Shown here one piece after another: positions 47,075 through 59,699 of a stretch of DNA of 64,000 nt. Positions within the stretch are counted from its first letter, which is position 1, and every line of letters begins with the position of its first letter. Under the pieces are notes generated by a model. The model did no database searches and was not told where the DNA came from. It saw only the letters and a list, made by a program, of their open reading frames with translations. This stretch comes from Lytechinus variegatus (Eukaryota; Echinodermata; Echinoidea; Temnopleuroida; Toxopneustidae): contig NC_054743.1 in the NCBI RefSeq assembly GCF_018143015.1, positions 37,652,922-37,716,921 of the forward strand, read 5' to 3'. The translations under genes were made by a program, and so were the position numbers.

Positions 47075-47340
47075 TACCCTGTGGCCCAGTGGCTTAGTCT
47101 CCGGACTCTGAAACAGGGGGTCGTGGGTTCGAATCCCAACCATGGCGTAATTTCCTTCAGCAAGAAATTGATCCACAATGTGCTGCACTCAACCCAGGTG
47201 AGGTAAATGGGTACCTGGCAGGAATTTATTCCTTGAAACGTAGCGCGCGTAACAGCCGCACTGCTAAAGCCAGGGTAATTATGCTGCATATACTGCAGAG
47301 CGTTTAGAGACTTCTGACAAAGTAAGTATTAAGTATTACT
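47075..47340 (+). mobile_element. tRNA-derived SINE, near full length
   Basis: The A-box-like GTGGCCCAGTGGCTTAGTCT and the B-box-like GTGGGTTCGAATCCC lie about 40 bp apart. The GGTACCTGGCAGGAATTTAT segment is shared with 2516-2690. No acceptor stem closes, so it is not a functional tRNA gene. Confidence 0.75.
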
Positions 47341-47663
47341 ATATAGTGCATGTCGTTCATTTACATAACTAATGACACATTACACATTTTATGAAATATG
47401 TAAAGAATGGAGCTTTTATTGACTTTATGTTACTTACATGATTTGATTTGTTTGATTCATTTGTTTTTTTTTCATTAGATACACTTCACTAACACGTCAA
47501 GAATATATTATTTTAAAAAAATTATGGTCACACTTGAATAATTCAGAACGAAGCACCGCAAAAACAAAGAAAGTTAATTTATAAAAAAAAAAATGAATAA
47601 AAAATATACATAAAATAATCAATGATTCATCTTAGTGGGGCATATGGCAAGTGAGGGTATATC

Positions 47664-47952
47664 AAGCACTGGCGTAATGACCCCCCCCCCCAAAAAAAAA
47701 AAAAAATAGGGGGGAAGATACTGGCGTTTAGGGCAAAATTTATTGTAAAAAATTCCGATCTAGCGGATCAAGCGATCAAATTTTTTTTTACAAAAACCAA
47801 TTTTGTTATAGATATTGACAAAATATTCAGAAGATAACAGGCCTACCATATTTCACCCTCCTCTCTTTCCTTTTCTCTTTTTTCCCGCTCGGTAGTGATT
47901 TTTTTTGAGGGGGCAAGCGCCCCAAACCTCTCTCATCTGTACGCCACTGGTA
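47664..47952 (+). mobile_element. Family E repeat copy
   Basis: It starts CACTGGCGTAATGACCCC and ends GCGCCCC...CATCTGTACGCCACTGG, with the GATATTGACAAAATATTCAG stretch in between. Its short TGGCGTAA/TACGCCA ends are inverted. Confidence 0.6.
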
Positions 47953-48531
47953 TCAACATAATCTGTAGAAATTTGGCAAGGTGGTACGATCGAAGCCTGC
48001 TCTCGGAAGAATGGATTTTTAATCGGAAATAGCTACCATATAGTTGCTTTCCTTCCTTTATAAAATAATCTTTAAGAGTAACGAATAACATCCGATGCAA
48101 AATCATTAAGGGAGTAAGGTTGTATGTCCACTACATAACAGGAGGCGGGCTGCGGGGGCTTCAGCCACCGTACTTTTTTCTCCAAAAACGTTTACAAAAC
48201 AACAATTACCATCTGATTATGAATTTTTGTATGGTCAGTCCTCCCCTTTTGGCTCGAGCCCCCCCCCCCCCCCCCCCCCTACTCAGTAGACTCACAAATC
48301 AAAATTAAGAAAAACCTCAAGTTTATATCACACAAGCACAAAGAAGATGTACTTTTAATTTTTTTTTTTGGGGGGGGGGGTGGGAGCCGAGGGGAGGATG
48401 GGGACGGGGTGACACGGTCAAGTCCAGAGGAGCATTCATGAATAGACTTGTATGACGTATATCCGACAGTTACCACAGTAAATATTGTATCTCAGCCAAT
48501 GGGAATCAGGGAAAGATCAGTGTCAGCTCTG

Positions 48532-48674
48532 GGGAGCGTTTCAGTCAACATTTTCGTCCGACAAGTTCTCAGGTCTGACAACTTTCCTTGATTATGATTG
48601 GCTGAGAGGCACTGTCGGAGTAAACAGTGCTTGTCGGATAAAACGCCTGACAAGTCCTCTCATGAAACGCTCCC
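48532..48674. mobile_element. 143-bp MITE (GGGAGCGTTTCA ends)
   Basis: GGGAGCGTTTCAGTCAAC and the right TCATGAAACGCTCCC are inverted, and the GACAAGTTCTCAGG/CCTGACAAGTCCTC blocks also pair. Confidence 0.75.
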
Positions 48675-49199
48675 GTGACAACTTGTCAGACGAAGATACA
48701 GATGCGATTCCCAGCTCCACATCTCCATCTTTGTTTGGTCCGCCTTTAACTACTTGTACTATTTTTTCTGTATCTCTTTCTCCCACTGTCCTCCTCTCTA
48801 CCCCATAACCCCCCCCCCCTTTCTCTCAATTCTTCCATTGCCCTTTCAGTTGAATTTTTATCAAAGCAATAATATTCAATAGAAGCTCCAACCGAAAGCA
48901 ATGTGGTATATAAAAATATCAGTAATATATCAGTGTATATTGTATTACCAGTTGTGAGAATTATGTTTTCTATTCGCAATTGTCTGCCTCCCTCGCTTTA
49001 TCTACTTATATCTTGTATAGCTCTGACTACCCTTTTTTCTTATTTATTTGATTCACCCGCTCTCTCACACTTTCTCATACACTCCATCTTGTTTCATCTC
49101 CCCCCTCCTATTATTTTTCTCCCGACTCTCTTTCACGATCATTCGTTTGTTTTCCCCTCTCAATTTATTTCTCTTTTGTAAGTGCTTATTCTACCTATA

Positions 49200-49390
49200 C
49201 TTCTTAATACTTAATTGTAATACATATTTGAAATTTGTTACAGGCCACCTATTGTGTAAACATTGTTACTTCAATTCAGAATTTCTGCTATTGTAATAAT
49301 GTTTTGTATTTTAATCATTTTATCCAGTACTTTGTAAATCATTTTGTATCTGTTTGCTCGAAATAAATACCATTATTATTATTATTATCT
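49200..49390 (+). mobile_element. LINE- or SINE-like 3' end with ATT tail
   Basis: TTTGCTCGAAATAAATACC followed by (ATT)n marks a retroposon 3' terminus. A similar AAATAAATATTATTATT end is at 56020-56050. The family cannot be named. Confidence 0.45.
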
Positions 49391-50431
49391 ATTTGATTGG
49401 CATAGCATCGTGGGATGCACTTAATTAAGTGTGGGGTAACCGCTCAAAAACAACCCCAACCCCCCAATTTTAGCGAAGGGGGGTTTAAAATGAAGAAGAG
49501 TATACACATTGCCGTGTTACCCTATATATCATCATTTTCCCACGATTTTTAATGTGTTTACAATATTATGATATAATAGTGACGCTCCGAATTATTCAGA
49601 CCAAAGATAACATGGTTAAAATCGAAACGTAATGTACAGACAATGTAATTCTTTTTAAAAAAAGAACGTAATAAAAACATGATATAACAAACATGATTTT
49701 GCCCTTTGAGCTCGACTTGTAATACGGGATTATTATGGGTAAAACATTGAAAAGGGAAAATCAATTTTCACGATTCATGTTCCTTATTCTGAGTAATTAG
49801 CATTATTATATAAAAGTATATATCGGAAATGAAGTGTCATTTTTTTTTTTACATTTATTCAAATTCTATTGTCAAATTTTCGTTAATTATTTGTCATGTT
49901 TGGGCAAGGATGTCAATTGGAATGAAAATTTGTTTCTTTGGAGACCCATTTTCCCTTTTCAGGTGACGCCCTCGTTTTATTACCGCCATTTCCCCTAAAA
50001 ACTTTCGGAGCTACGTATGAGTCAAAGTTCGTGGTAAACAATCAAAATTGATAAATTAATTTCCTTTCCGAGTTCGACCGAACTGTGTTTGTCCTGAAAG
50101 TTGAAACCATTCTCATTTTAGTTGCAACTTAACATTGATCATGCGCACACGCTATGACGAAGGATTTAGGGGGAAACTTAAGTATACAGTTCTTCTTATT
50201 ATCAGGTTGGAAGGTGTATTGTGCCTCAAGAGCTCGATGCATTTGTCCTACTTCTGACAGACACGGCTGATTGTGTTTTGATGATAATAAAGCTATTGTA
50301 AATCAGGACTGTACACACGGAAATAACATAACCGGTTGTCTCTCTCGGTACACCCCTGTCATTAGTACTGAAGCCGTCTATCTTGGACTACACTTTCTTT
50401 CTCGCTCTCTCTCTGTCTTATTACCATCAAC

Positions 50432-53400
50432 ATGGGTGATAAGTTTCTCAACGAGGGGCTGAAATACTTCTTTCTGGTAAGTTTTTGAGCTGATTATGAT
50501 TTTTTTGATTAATTCTTCCTATCATAGACTTGGTAAGTGAGTTATAGTTATGCAATTTTAATTGTTTTGAGGCTATAGCCGCATCACTCGAAGGCCTTTT
50601 CTAAAATATACCGCTCAAAAATGGTTCACCTTTATAAAATATATTTACAAAATATTGCAGATTCCATGTTTATAAGAACTAAGATGTTACTCTGTCACAA
50701 TTAAATTTCAACATTGTATATTTTCTAAAATCCTATATCATAGTCGATAATTACCTCCTTAATATATTTCAATTTAATATAATTCAATTTGATATAATTC
50801 AATTTAATTTATACCACTATATCCACCCAAGAGATTTGAGTGTGTATTATGTGATCTGCTATGCCAATATTTGACCCTTTTTACGTGCCCGCGAAGATTC
50901 AATTTTTTTAGGACGGCAATCTATAATTCTGTTATTTAGTATTGACCAATAAAATAAAAAGAATCGAATACATTAATTGTACTTATTTAATGAGATATAT
51001 ATAGGTCTATATTATATCACTTCATTTTCCCAAAGTCCCACGAAATATATGTTTATCCGTAGCCTCGGCTTTCCACAGTTGAACGATGCTACTGTGTTCC
51101 ACTGACCCGAATAAAAGTGTTTTCAAATACCTTCACCCATATACTCCTGTACCATTCATTCAATAATTTCAATGAGTCGTAATTATCTCCCGACGAGCAA
51201 CATATCCACGTATAATCGAACAAAATGAATATGGATATGATTTCCCTTGGATATAATATATAAGCTTTTAATCTGCACATTTGAAGTGTAAAGTGTGTGT
51301 GTGTATTTGAGTTTTGTCAGACGTGTATCAATCAGATATGATTATCTACGTCTGGGACCGACCTTTAACGTCACCATCCGAAAGACGTGACCAGGGATCG
51401 AACCTCGAACCTCTGCATCAATTTGTAACTTCCCCACAGCTTGGATTACAGGCGCACGCCACAACGCCCAAAGGAGGCAATCATGACATTCATGTACTAG
51501 GTTGTGAAAATGCAAAACAAAATTTAAATTACCAGTCGACTCTTGATATCATAACTTCAATATGAAGAAAATTTACAGCCTAAGGACAATGTCATCGTAT
51601 CGAGAATCCTATCTTTGGAGTACAGTTTTATTACATCACTGACATGATTTTTCTCTCAAACACAATATTTTATTGCGTATATAAACTTTAATTGATTATA
51701 TTGCAGTGCGCATTGAAGTATTGAAGTTGAAATAGATTGTAATAATAATTGAGTCGGTGCGTCTGTATTATTATTTTGTAAAATTTCCATAAGTTATCTA
51801 GAAAAAAATGATGCAAACTGTTGTTTAATTTTCATTGAATATACCTGAATTATTATATACTCATTCTATACATCATGCAGTATGAAGTCATCCGGGGAAA
51901 TCATATATATATATATGCACTATATCAGCATTATTTTGCTTGTCATGATTCTGTGTGCATTATCATTATGTATCTCGATTTCTAATAAAGCGGCCTAAAT
52001 TATGTGCATTTCGGTAAATTTGGTTGAAAAGGTACCTCTTTCGGTGTATTTTGTTCTCTTTTTCATGCCACCGACGGATAACAATCATCTTAGCCTTGTT
52101 TCCTGGTTGACTGAGTCGTATTTCCTGCTTCTAAACAGTAGGCTGGTTTCTGCATGGACAGAGCATTGTGTCAAATCTTACCTGCGCTCTGACAATTAAT
52201 TAGATCAGTGATTACGTAATCAGACAATTTGTCATTGGTAAAATAAATCATTACGGTAACATTTTTTGTCCTGATACCATGTCCGTACGCAGTTTCAGAC
52301 AGACAGACATACATATACACAGACGTAATATTTAGATAGTCCATATTATGAAGATAGATTGAAAAACAAACTAAACTAGATAGATAAATAGATAGATAGA
52401 TATATAGATAGATAAAATGAAGAAGAAGAAAAAAAAGAAGGAGGAGGAGGGGAAGGAGAATAAGAATTAAGAAGGAGATGAAGAAGCAGAAGAAGAAGAA
52501 AAGAAGAAGGGGGAGGAGGAGGAGGAGAAGAAGAAGAAAAAATGAGGAGGATGAGGGGTAGAAGGAAAGCAATAAAATAAAACAAAATTAGAATTCCAGT
52601 TGTCAAACTTCAAATCTTATTAGTAAGTTTAATTAGTACTCATTTCTAACGTGTTTTAGCGCCAAGTGATAGTGATGATCAAAAGTGACATTTTACACTT
52701 GATAAACTTAAGGAATTGACTATGGTCATCTCTGATTATGGTGATAATGATGATATGATAGTAATAGTAATGATAATGGCATCGATAACAATAATGCTGA
52801 TAATAATATACTAGATTTTTTTTACATAAAATCGGCCCAGCCATATCAACTCTTTTCGATTTTGATGAACAAAAATGTCCCTCCGAAGTTCCCTTCAGTC
52901 TACCAGACAGGGTAAAAAGAAAAGAATAATATGTCGAATAATTGACATTACACCGACATTTCAAATATTTACAAACCATTGTAATGTTTATTATGTCAAA
53001 ATATTTGTATTAAATTGGCATACATTTTTTTTGTTGGAAATTTGGCCTCGTTCTCGGAATCCTGCCGCAACGGTACCATTGTTTATTACACACACACGAT
53101 GCGTTATGATATATTTTTATCATTTTAGTATATAATTTGGACAATAATTATTTCCCATAAGGCATGTAATGGAGAACTGTTGCCTAGGTATTATGTTTAT
53201 CATAATATGTAAAATCTGAAACAGAAATCGATAAATCAAGTCAAATGGAATCAAATCAATAGTAATTAACTTAAATTGAGTGGTATCTGATATTGATTTA
53301 ATGAAATTGTAATATTGCAGGAGGCGACACTAATGAATATTTGTTTTGTTTGTTTGATTGTTTTGTTTCTTCTGCATTCATGATAATGAAAATAACTTAT

Positions 53401-56400
53401 CAAAATAGATTATCTCCTAAAAGTATTCATTTCTAACTAACATAGGTTATACTGAGAGAAATGATTGAAATGATCTTAAACTTAATCATATATATAACAT
53501 AGTGCAACTGGAGTAGGACTGTTATTACATGCAATACGGTGCTTTAAAAAGAGGCAGCCCCTAACTAAATGAACGAAGTTCATCGAATATAACAAAACGA
53601 GTTTTTAATACAGAATATAGGTAATATTCATGATCACAAATACTATCTCTTTATATTCGCCAGTCTTGTCAAGTTCACTTAGGTATCATATCGTCATTAC
53701 GTTTAAATCTACATTGTGTACAGTTGGGGAATCAAAGCTTTAAACCGAAAATATCATGACATAGGGCAGGATAGAGTATCCATGTAAGTAGTAATTAGAA
53801 ATTTTAGAATGTGATCAGTGGATACACCTAAACCCATTTCTGAAAAAAAATGTGTGGAGGGATACACAAATATAATTAGGGTTTCATTGAATTTGTTCAT
53901 CAGTTCATTGCGTGGGTTTACCATCGAAGTCTACGTTTTTTTTTACAAAACAAAATCCGGCTCACAAGCATTTTTTGTAGAATCATTGTGTTTCTATAAA
54001 CATTTTGTAAGCGAATTGACAACCGTTATTTCCGTGGAAGAGAGGAAGTCCAAAGTAGGCTCGTTTTTAGCAAGAATAACATACATGTATTTATTTGTGA
54101 AATGTGTACCTCGGGATAAAACAGAGTAAATCTGCTTTTGTTTTTCATAGGTTCAGATATTGGATTCGGTTTCGTTTTTCCGTGCTAAGACATCGATTAT
54201 CTGACAAATATGTAGCATTCCCCATGGTTTTAAATTGAAATGTTTGGCATGTGCAACCTGGCTAGGGTATCGAATCCCGAACCACCCACTCGCTCTAACA
54301 CTGAGCCACCTTTTAATGATCACATAACGTAAAGTAATACTTTTTCTTCTGCCTTGAGAATTCCCTGGTTTTATATATGCTTATCATTTTCGAGTTTGGT
54401 CGAAAGATTTTCACTTTCAAGCACTGGCGGATCCAGGGCGGGGGGGGGGGGCACAGCCGACCCGTGCCCCCTTTGAGAAGCAATATTAAAATTTGTAATG
54501 TAAAAATGGCATTAAAACAAAAGTATGCCCCCCTTTAATCATATTGATAGTGAAGACCTGGTTTTGTTTGATTGTTTTGGGGGACGAAATATCAAATTTT
54601 GGTTAAAAACCTTTTTTTGGCTCGTCAGATGGAAAAATGTGCCCCCCTTTTTGAAAATCCTGGATCCGCCCCTGCTTCCAAGTTTCCTGTTTGTACTAAA
54701 AGTAAACATAGAAGATGTAAAATAACAAGCCAAATTTAGTTTTATTTCTAGGATATGAATCCGATTCTCATGTAATTTTCATTTTGACATCCTGTGGGAA
54801 TATGAACGAAACACTCTTTAGGTTTTGAGAACGGACATAATTCTAGTTGTCTCATTGCCGGTCTACGTGCTTATTTATGTCTTCAGATGATAACCTAAAT
54901 TTCACTAAAAGCACCGAAAGAGTTTTAAAGAACACACCAACATCCATGGTGTTAATCAAGTACATAGATGACCCTCCAATGTCATTTTTACTTCGGTTTA
55001 AATCTGATTGCTTCAACAATAGATGTGGTGTTATCATTCCTTTAGTTTATATTTTCAACAATTTTTGGTGTTACATTAAACTGATTGATGTAATATTAAC
55101 ACATTAGGCTAGGGTATGGTCTTCTTGTGACATCAACTGGTGATGTTGGAGGGGGTAGGGGTCCCAAAACAAATTTCTTTGAAATTCATGTTTTCTAGAT
55201 TTGATTGTAGGTATGTACATTCTAAAAAAAAGGCTTACCCTATATTGGGTAAATGGGAACATCTACGTTGTTTGGGTAAAAATTTTACGCGATGTTACGT
55301 TTAAATAGCCCAATATGGGGTAAAAAAAAACAATTACCAGCAAACAACCATGTTCCCTTTCTATCCAATATTGGGTTAAATTTTGCTCAGTGTTTTTTAG
55401 TGTTTTTTTTTAGAGTGTAAGATGATGATAATAAGAGTCATGTATGGTGGTTTTATATACCCTTGAAATTGATGCTTTATTGAAAGATTCGTTTTAGTTG
55501 TAAATTATATATATCTTTTAATTATACGTGATATTGAGATCAATATAATTTCTATTAAAAATTCCTTTGCTATCTCCCCGACCCCCTGTCTGTTTTCCTT
55601 TCTCCATGCAGCTACTGTGGTTAGGAGCAAACGTAGCCTACTGGGTAGTGACATTCCTGGTCTACGAGCAAGGACCTCAATATTTCTACGTCAGGCATAT
55701 TACTGGGGTAAGTTTGATATTTTTTTCTAACCAAACGGGATTAGAATAAATATGAAAACTACCCTTCCCTATTAATTACTATCACGGTAAAAGGCAACGA
55801 TTCGACACCACTCTCATATCCAGACAAAAGGAAAATTTTGATGCGCATATCAATGCGTAAAACTGTAATCTTCTGTACAACGTACAACTTTCCCCTACAA
55901 GAACAAATCAAACGAGCACACACGAAGAAAGAAAAGTAAAAATTAGAATATTGAAAGTATGTTATTTGCATCAAATATCAAGACAAGGAAGTTGTAATGA
56001 TATCAATTATTGTCTGGTTGCTAAATAAATATTATTATTATTATTATTATTGATTTCTTACAAAGTGGAAAAAAGATAATAGTGCTTGATGCAAAGTCAT
56101 ATTACTGAGTGAAAAAAAGTAAAAGGGCTTGATGCAAAATCATTTCCTCCTTAATTTGAAAATACTTTCGTGTATATACTCTGAATAAAATTATATTTAT
56201 GTTATCTGAATTCAACCGTTCACAGATCCAAAACATTTGGTGAGAAAATGACACCATATAGTTGTGGATCCATCTTTCCCAAAATATCCGACAAATTACA
56301 TACTTTGACAAATATGTGTTAAACACGTACATTATTTCTTTTGACATGTTGCACTTTACAATAAATCAGGATTGGGCTTCAGCCTTCACCATGTTCACCC

Positions 56401-57750
56401 ATGTTTTTTTTCTAAAACCAAGTAAAAAAATGAAAAAAAAAATGACCATTTGAATTTGATTTTTTTGCATGGTCTACCCCCACACTTTTGGCTCAGCCCC
56501 CATCCACTTTCAAAACTGTTGACTGCTTTAATTAACTACCCCTGTTATATAGAGACTTTTATGAGTTGAATTATGAACTGAATATTATTTCTTATGATCG
56601 CATTCGTACAACAATTCATTTGATATATATCAATATCTCTGTTTATATCTCTCCCTTGGTACATTTAGGTTGGTCTTTCCATAGCGAAAGCATCGGGAGC
56701 AGCGTTAAATCTGAATAGTTTAATAATCTTACTACCGATCTGTAGAAACCTCATCTCTTTCTTCAGGGGCTCGTGTGCCACAAACACAGTAAGTATATCA
56801 CCAGCAGCGTAGCAATGGGTGAAGGGGGAAGGAAGGGGAGGGGGAGGGGCTTTGGGGGCACTGGCTTTCCCTGAGAAGTTCCACGATCGAGATAAAAATG
56901 AGACAGACAAGGAGTGAATTCTTGTGATTTTTTTTGTTACAATTATGTATGAGCTGTCCTTATAATGTGAATTGATCCTAAAGTGGGTTTTTGTGTGAAT
57001 CTATCTGCAGATATTATAGTAAATGCTAGTAAAGGGGCCATTATGATAAAAATAAATCAGGGGCGGCGATCCTGGTGGCCGGGGTGCACAGTCCCCCATT
57101 CTTTGAAGCACCGAAAAGTGCCCATTTTACGCAAGAAAAATGTCCCCTCACAAACGTGGACAGAGCCCCTTTCACACGAGGAGGACCCGGTTTTAGGTGT
57201 TACCAAGACTAGTGCACTTCGCTCAACCGCCCCTGAGTAACTTGTTGGTAACATTCGCCGTAGGTAAGTTCTATAACTCTAGTAGGTGATAGATGACGGA
57301 ATCATTCCTCATTTTTCACGTAACAGTATTTTTTTTTGACATTCGACGTTTTATAAAATTTTATTTTAATCTAATTATGAAGGTATATCTTTTTATGGAA
57401 AAGTAGATCTAATCTAATCAAATTGTTACTGGGTAATCACCAAATTTGAATATTTTTCTCTGTCTCTCACCCTGTATTTCCCCACCCCACTTTTCCTGTA
57501 GCTTTGTAGGAGGAGTGTTCGACGTCAGCTGGACAAGAATCTGACCTTCCATAAGACCGTGGCCTACATGATCGTTATCTGGACCATCGTCCACGTCGCC
57601 GCTCACGCTTTCAACTTCAGGAACCTTTACAACCACTATCGGTGCGTGACGACGAACAACGATGAACTGTGCGAAGGCATTACTGCGCTCGCTCGCAAGT
57701 TCACGGCTCGGCCGGAAGACAACTGGTTGAATCCTATCCGAGGGGCCAAG
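50432..57750 (+). CDS. NADPH oxidase, NOX2/CYBB-like: first four coding exons, gene continues to the right
   Basis: Exons are 50432-50476, 55612-55707, 56669-56788 and 57502-57750, all phase 0, giving 170 residues beginning [20 protein letters not shown]. The start matches [20 protein letters not shown] of human NOX2, including a 15-codon first exon. Residues 9-33 form transmembrane helix 1. [20 protein letters not shown] (63-82) matches helix 2 and the loop after it. [13 protein letters not shown] (93-105) matches the next loop, and His104 and His118 correspond to the NOX2 haem ligands His101 and His115. NOX enzymes pass electrons from NADPH through FAD and two haems to oxygen, making superoxide. 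Exon 4 covers what I recall as two human exons. The remaining helices and the FAD/NADPH domain were not found before 64000, so they are probably beyond a >6 kb intron. NOX2 is the best match, but NOX1 and NOX3 are close relatives. Confidence 0.92.
51345..51478 (-). mobile_element. tRNA-derived SINE fragment in NOX intron 1
   Basis: On the minus strand GTTGTGGCGTGCGCCTGTAA fits an A box and GAGGTTCGATCCCTGG a B box. No cloverleaf closes. Confidence 0.55.
52400..52565. repeat. GAA/GGA purine tract in NOX intron 1
   Basis: The plus strand is nearly all purine, preceded by a (GATA)n run at 52377-52415. Leu/Phe/Ser-rich minus-strand frames are repeat products. Confidence 0.9.
54241..54320 (-). 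mobile_element. tRNA-like SINE head fragment
   Basis: On the minus strand GGTGGCTCAGTGTTAGAGCG (A box) and GGTTCGGGATTCGATACC (B box) are present in the right order. The downstream body is not recognisable. Confidence 0.5.
54424..54674. mobile_element. G-run element with GGCGGATCCAGG ends
   Basis: The left GGCGGATCCAGGGCGGGG and the right CCTGGATCCGCCCC are inverted. The interior has GTGCCCCC blocks on both sides. Related sequence occurs near 46670-46860, 57058-57235 and 12820. Confidence 0.65.
55217..55419. mobile_element. MITE with ACATTCTAAAAAAAA ends
   Basis: ACATTCTAAAAAAAAGG and the right TTTTTTTTTAGAGTGT are inverted, and TATTGGGTAAATGGGAACAT pairs with ATGTTCCCTTTCTATCCAAT inside. 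It ends 193 bp before NOX exon 2. Confidence 0.65.
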
Positions 57751-58716
57751 GTTAGTCTCCATATCGCTAATAAATGATATGACGTTAATATATCCAAGCA
57801 TACACTAAACAATGACATCACTCTTTCTTTTACCATGGTGGCAATGGCAAGAATTTACAGAATATGTATACATGTTTAAGCCAAGTCCAAGGTGGGTAGG
57901 AGCAGGGGGGGGGGGTGAAGGGGTCGCCCCGACCGCCACTGTTAATTTCCTTTTTTAAATGAAGGAAATTTTGACAAAGAAAAAGAAAGGAACCTCGGAA
58001 GAAAAAAAATAAAGAAAAATAAAGTAAAAAAAAGAAAAGGTAACACTCACAAAATATTCTATGTAAAAAATCATGTTGGTCATTCTTTATTTTGTTTTTA
58101 GTTTTCCTCAACTATGACCTTTCACTGAAAAGATAACTTTGTCACAAGGCCCGATTAATTCGTCAATCGGGGTAAAATAATTTGTTTTGCGATATAACTG
58201 TGAAATGACAAACTCATGGTAGTAACATAACAAATTGATCGAGCATTATTACAAAGTTTCAACTGGTGTTGACAAAAACAAACTTGCGCATGACTGATTT
58301 ATTTGCGTGACGACTCTTCACAACCGTATTTGACAAATCCTCTTCGCGGTCAATGTAGAAATGACGAGTTTAATTCGGCCGTAACGAATTATATTACAAA
58401 TTATTTGCTGAAAAACAAATCAATTTGTTGAGGAAAAATGCATGACAAATTTAGCTCCTGAAGACAGTTCGGGACACCCCGCACATAATCAGCGTCTTCG
58501 AATCACTCGCCGGTCGCCGTGATTTTGCTGCGAAGCAAGGCTTGGGTAGATCGTAAAAGGTAAACTTTTATACTAAAAAAATAAATTAAATGATTAATTA
58601 ATGCATTTGATTGTAGTATATTACTGTGGAGATAACTATTGTATGAAATTCTATAATAGTGAAGTGTTTTTCACCGAAATATTAGTAAATTGAGTATGCA
58701 TACCTGCATGCTCACG

Positions 58717-58857
58717 GCTACCTCGAGCGAAGTTCGTGCAGACTTCACTACCGGTACTACACTCCCGTCTCCACCTACCCGAAAGTACCGGTACGTGGAG
58801 TGTAGTGTACCGGTAGTGAAGTGGAGTGAAACCTGCACGAACTTCGCTCGAGGTAGC
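58717..58857. repeat. 141-bp hairpin (GCTACCTCGAGCGAAGTTCG)
   Basis: The outer arms GCTACCTCGAGCGAAGTTCG and CGAACTTCGCTCGAGGTAGC are perfect mirrors, and inner blocks around CACTACCGGTAC also pair. It looks like a MITE or a folded promoter-less repeat. Confidence 0.85.
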
Positions 58858-59699
58858 ACACGGCGGGACGGGCATCCCATGTACAATGACAATACAATGT
58901 AGGCCTAATAAGCTTGTAAAATGCGATTGACTCCAACAATGTCGAATGCGTGTACAATGTATACCGTACTGTGTGTGTCATGTGTGTCTTGCCTGGTCTT
59001 GACCGAGTGTCCTGTACTCGCGTACGTGTAGACTATCTAGGCTAGTTTCACCAGTCTAATACGAGGTAGGCCTAGGCCCTAGGCCTTTTTAGGGCCTTAC
59101 ATGTTTTATGTTAAACTTAGACAATCGCTATGTTTCGAAAAAAGTAGGCCTATTATGGGACTAGGCCTAAGTAAATGTAATATCATAGGCTAGGCCCTAC
59201 CTGTTATCAGTCAATATTTGTACTCAAATTCAATAAGTAGCAATAAGGAGAGACCTGTCTGGACTGCAGACTGTTTGCTACACTCATGTCTCATGACAGT
59301 CAATAGTTTTGGCCCAGGCCTGACTACCATATGATTGCCAGGCCTTTTGACATGGCCTTGGCCTACATGTATCTACAAATTAATCCGACTTTGCACATTC
59401 CTATGCCCCACCGACGTCATTACGGGGGCAATTTACACATAAACTAGCATAGTTCGCTTAGATTTCGATTTGCGATGTTCACTGTCGCAAGCCACATGAA
59501 CCCTACCAAAGATGGTAGGGTTTATGATTACAATTTTATAAAATTAATGCCTGAAGTAGTCTAAACAAGATCTGTACAGGAGTGTGTTTGTGGTTATCAG
59601 CCTGTCACTATAAACACCAATAAGTTAACATGTTCAACAACACCAGCATTAATCTAGTGAACAGGGGTCATGATGTTTTTCATATTTTCAGTTTCTTGC

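Larger units (their letters stand above)
43212..50431. other. Intergenic region between the MPC1 and NOX genes
   Basis: No coding exon is supported. An AATAAA at 43678 could serve the MPC1 transcript. The region holds an 855-bp inverted-repeat element (44020), a G/A-rich tract (45700-45860) with C and G runs, a G-run element near 46670-46860, a SINE (47075), a family E repeat (47664), a short MITE (48532) and an ATT-tailed LINE-like 3' end (about 49200-49390). Confidence 0.5.
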
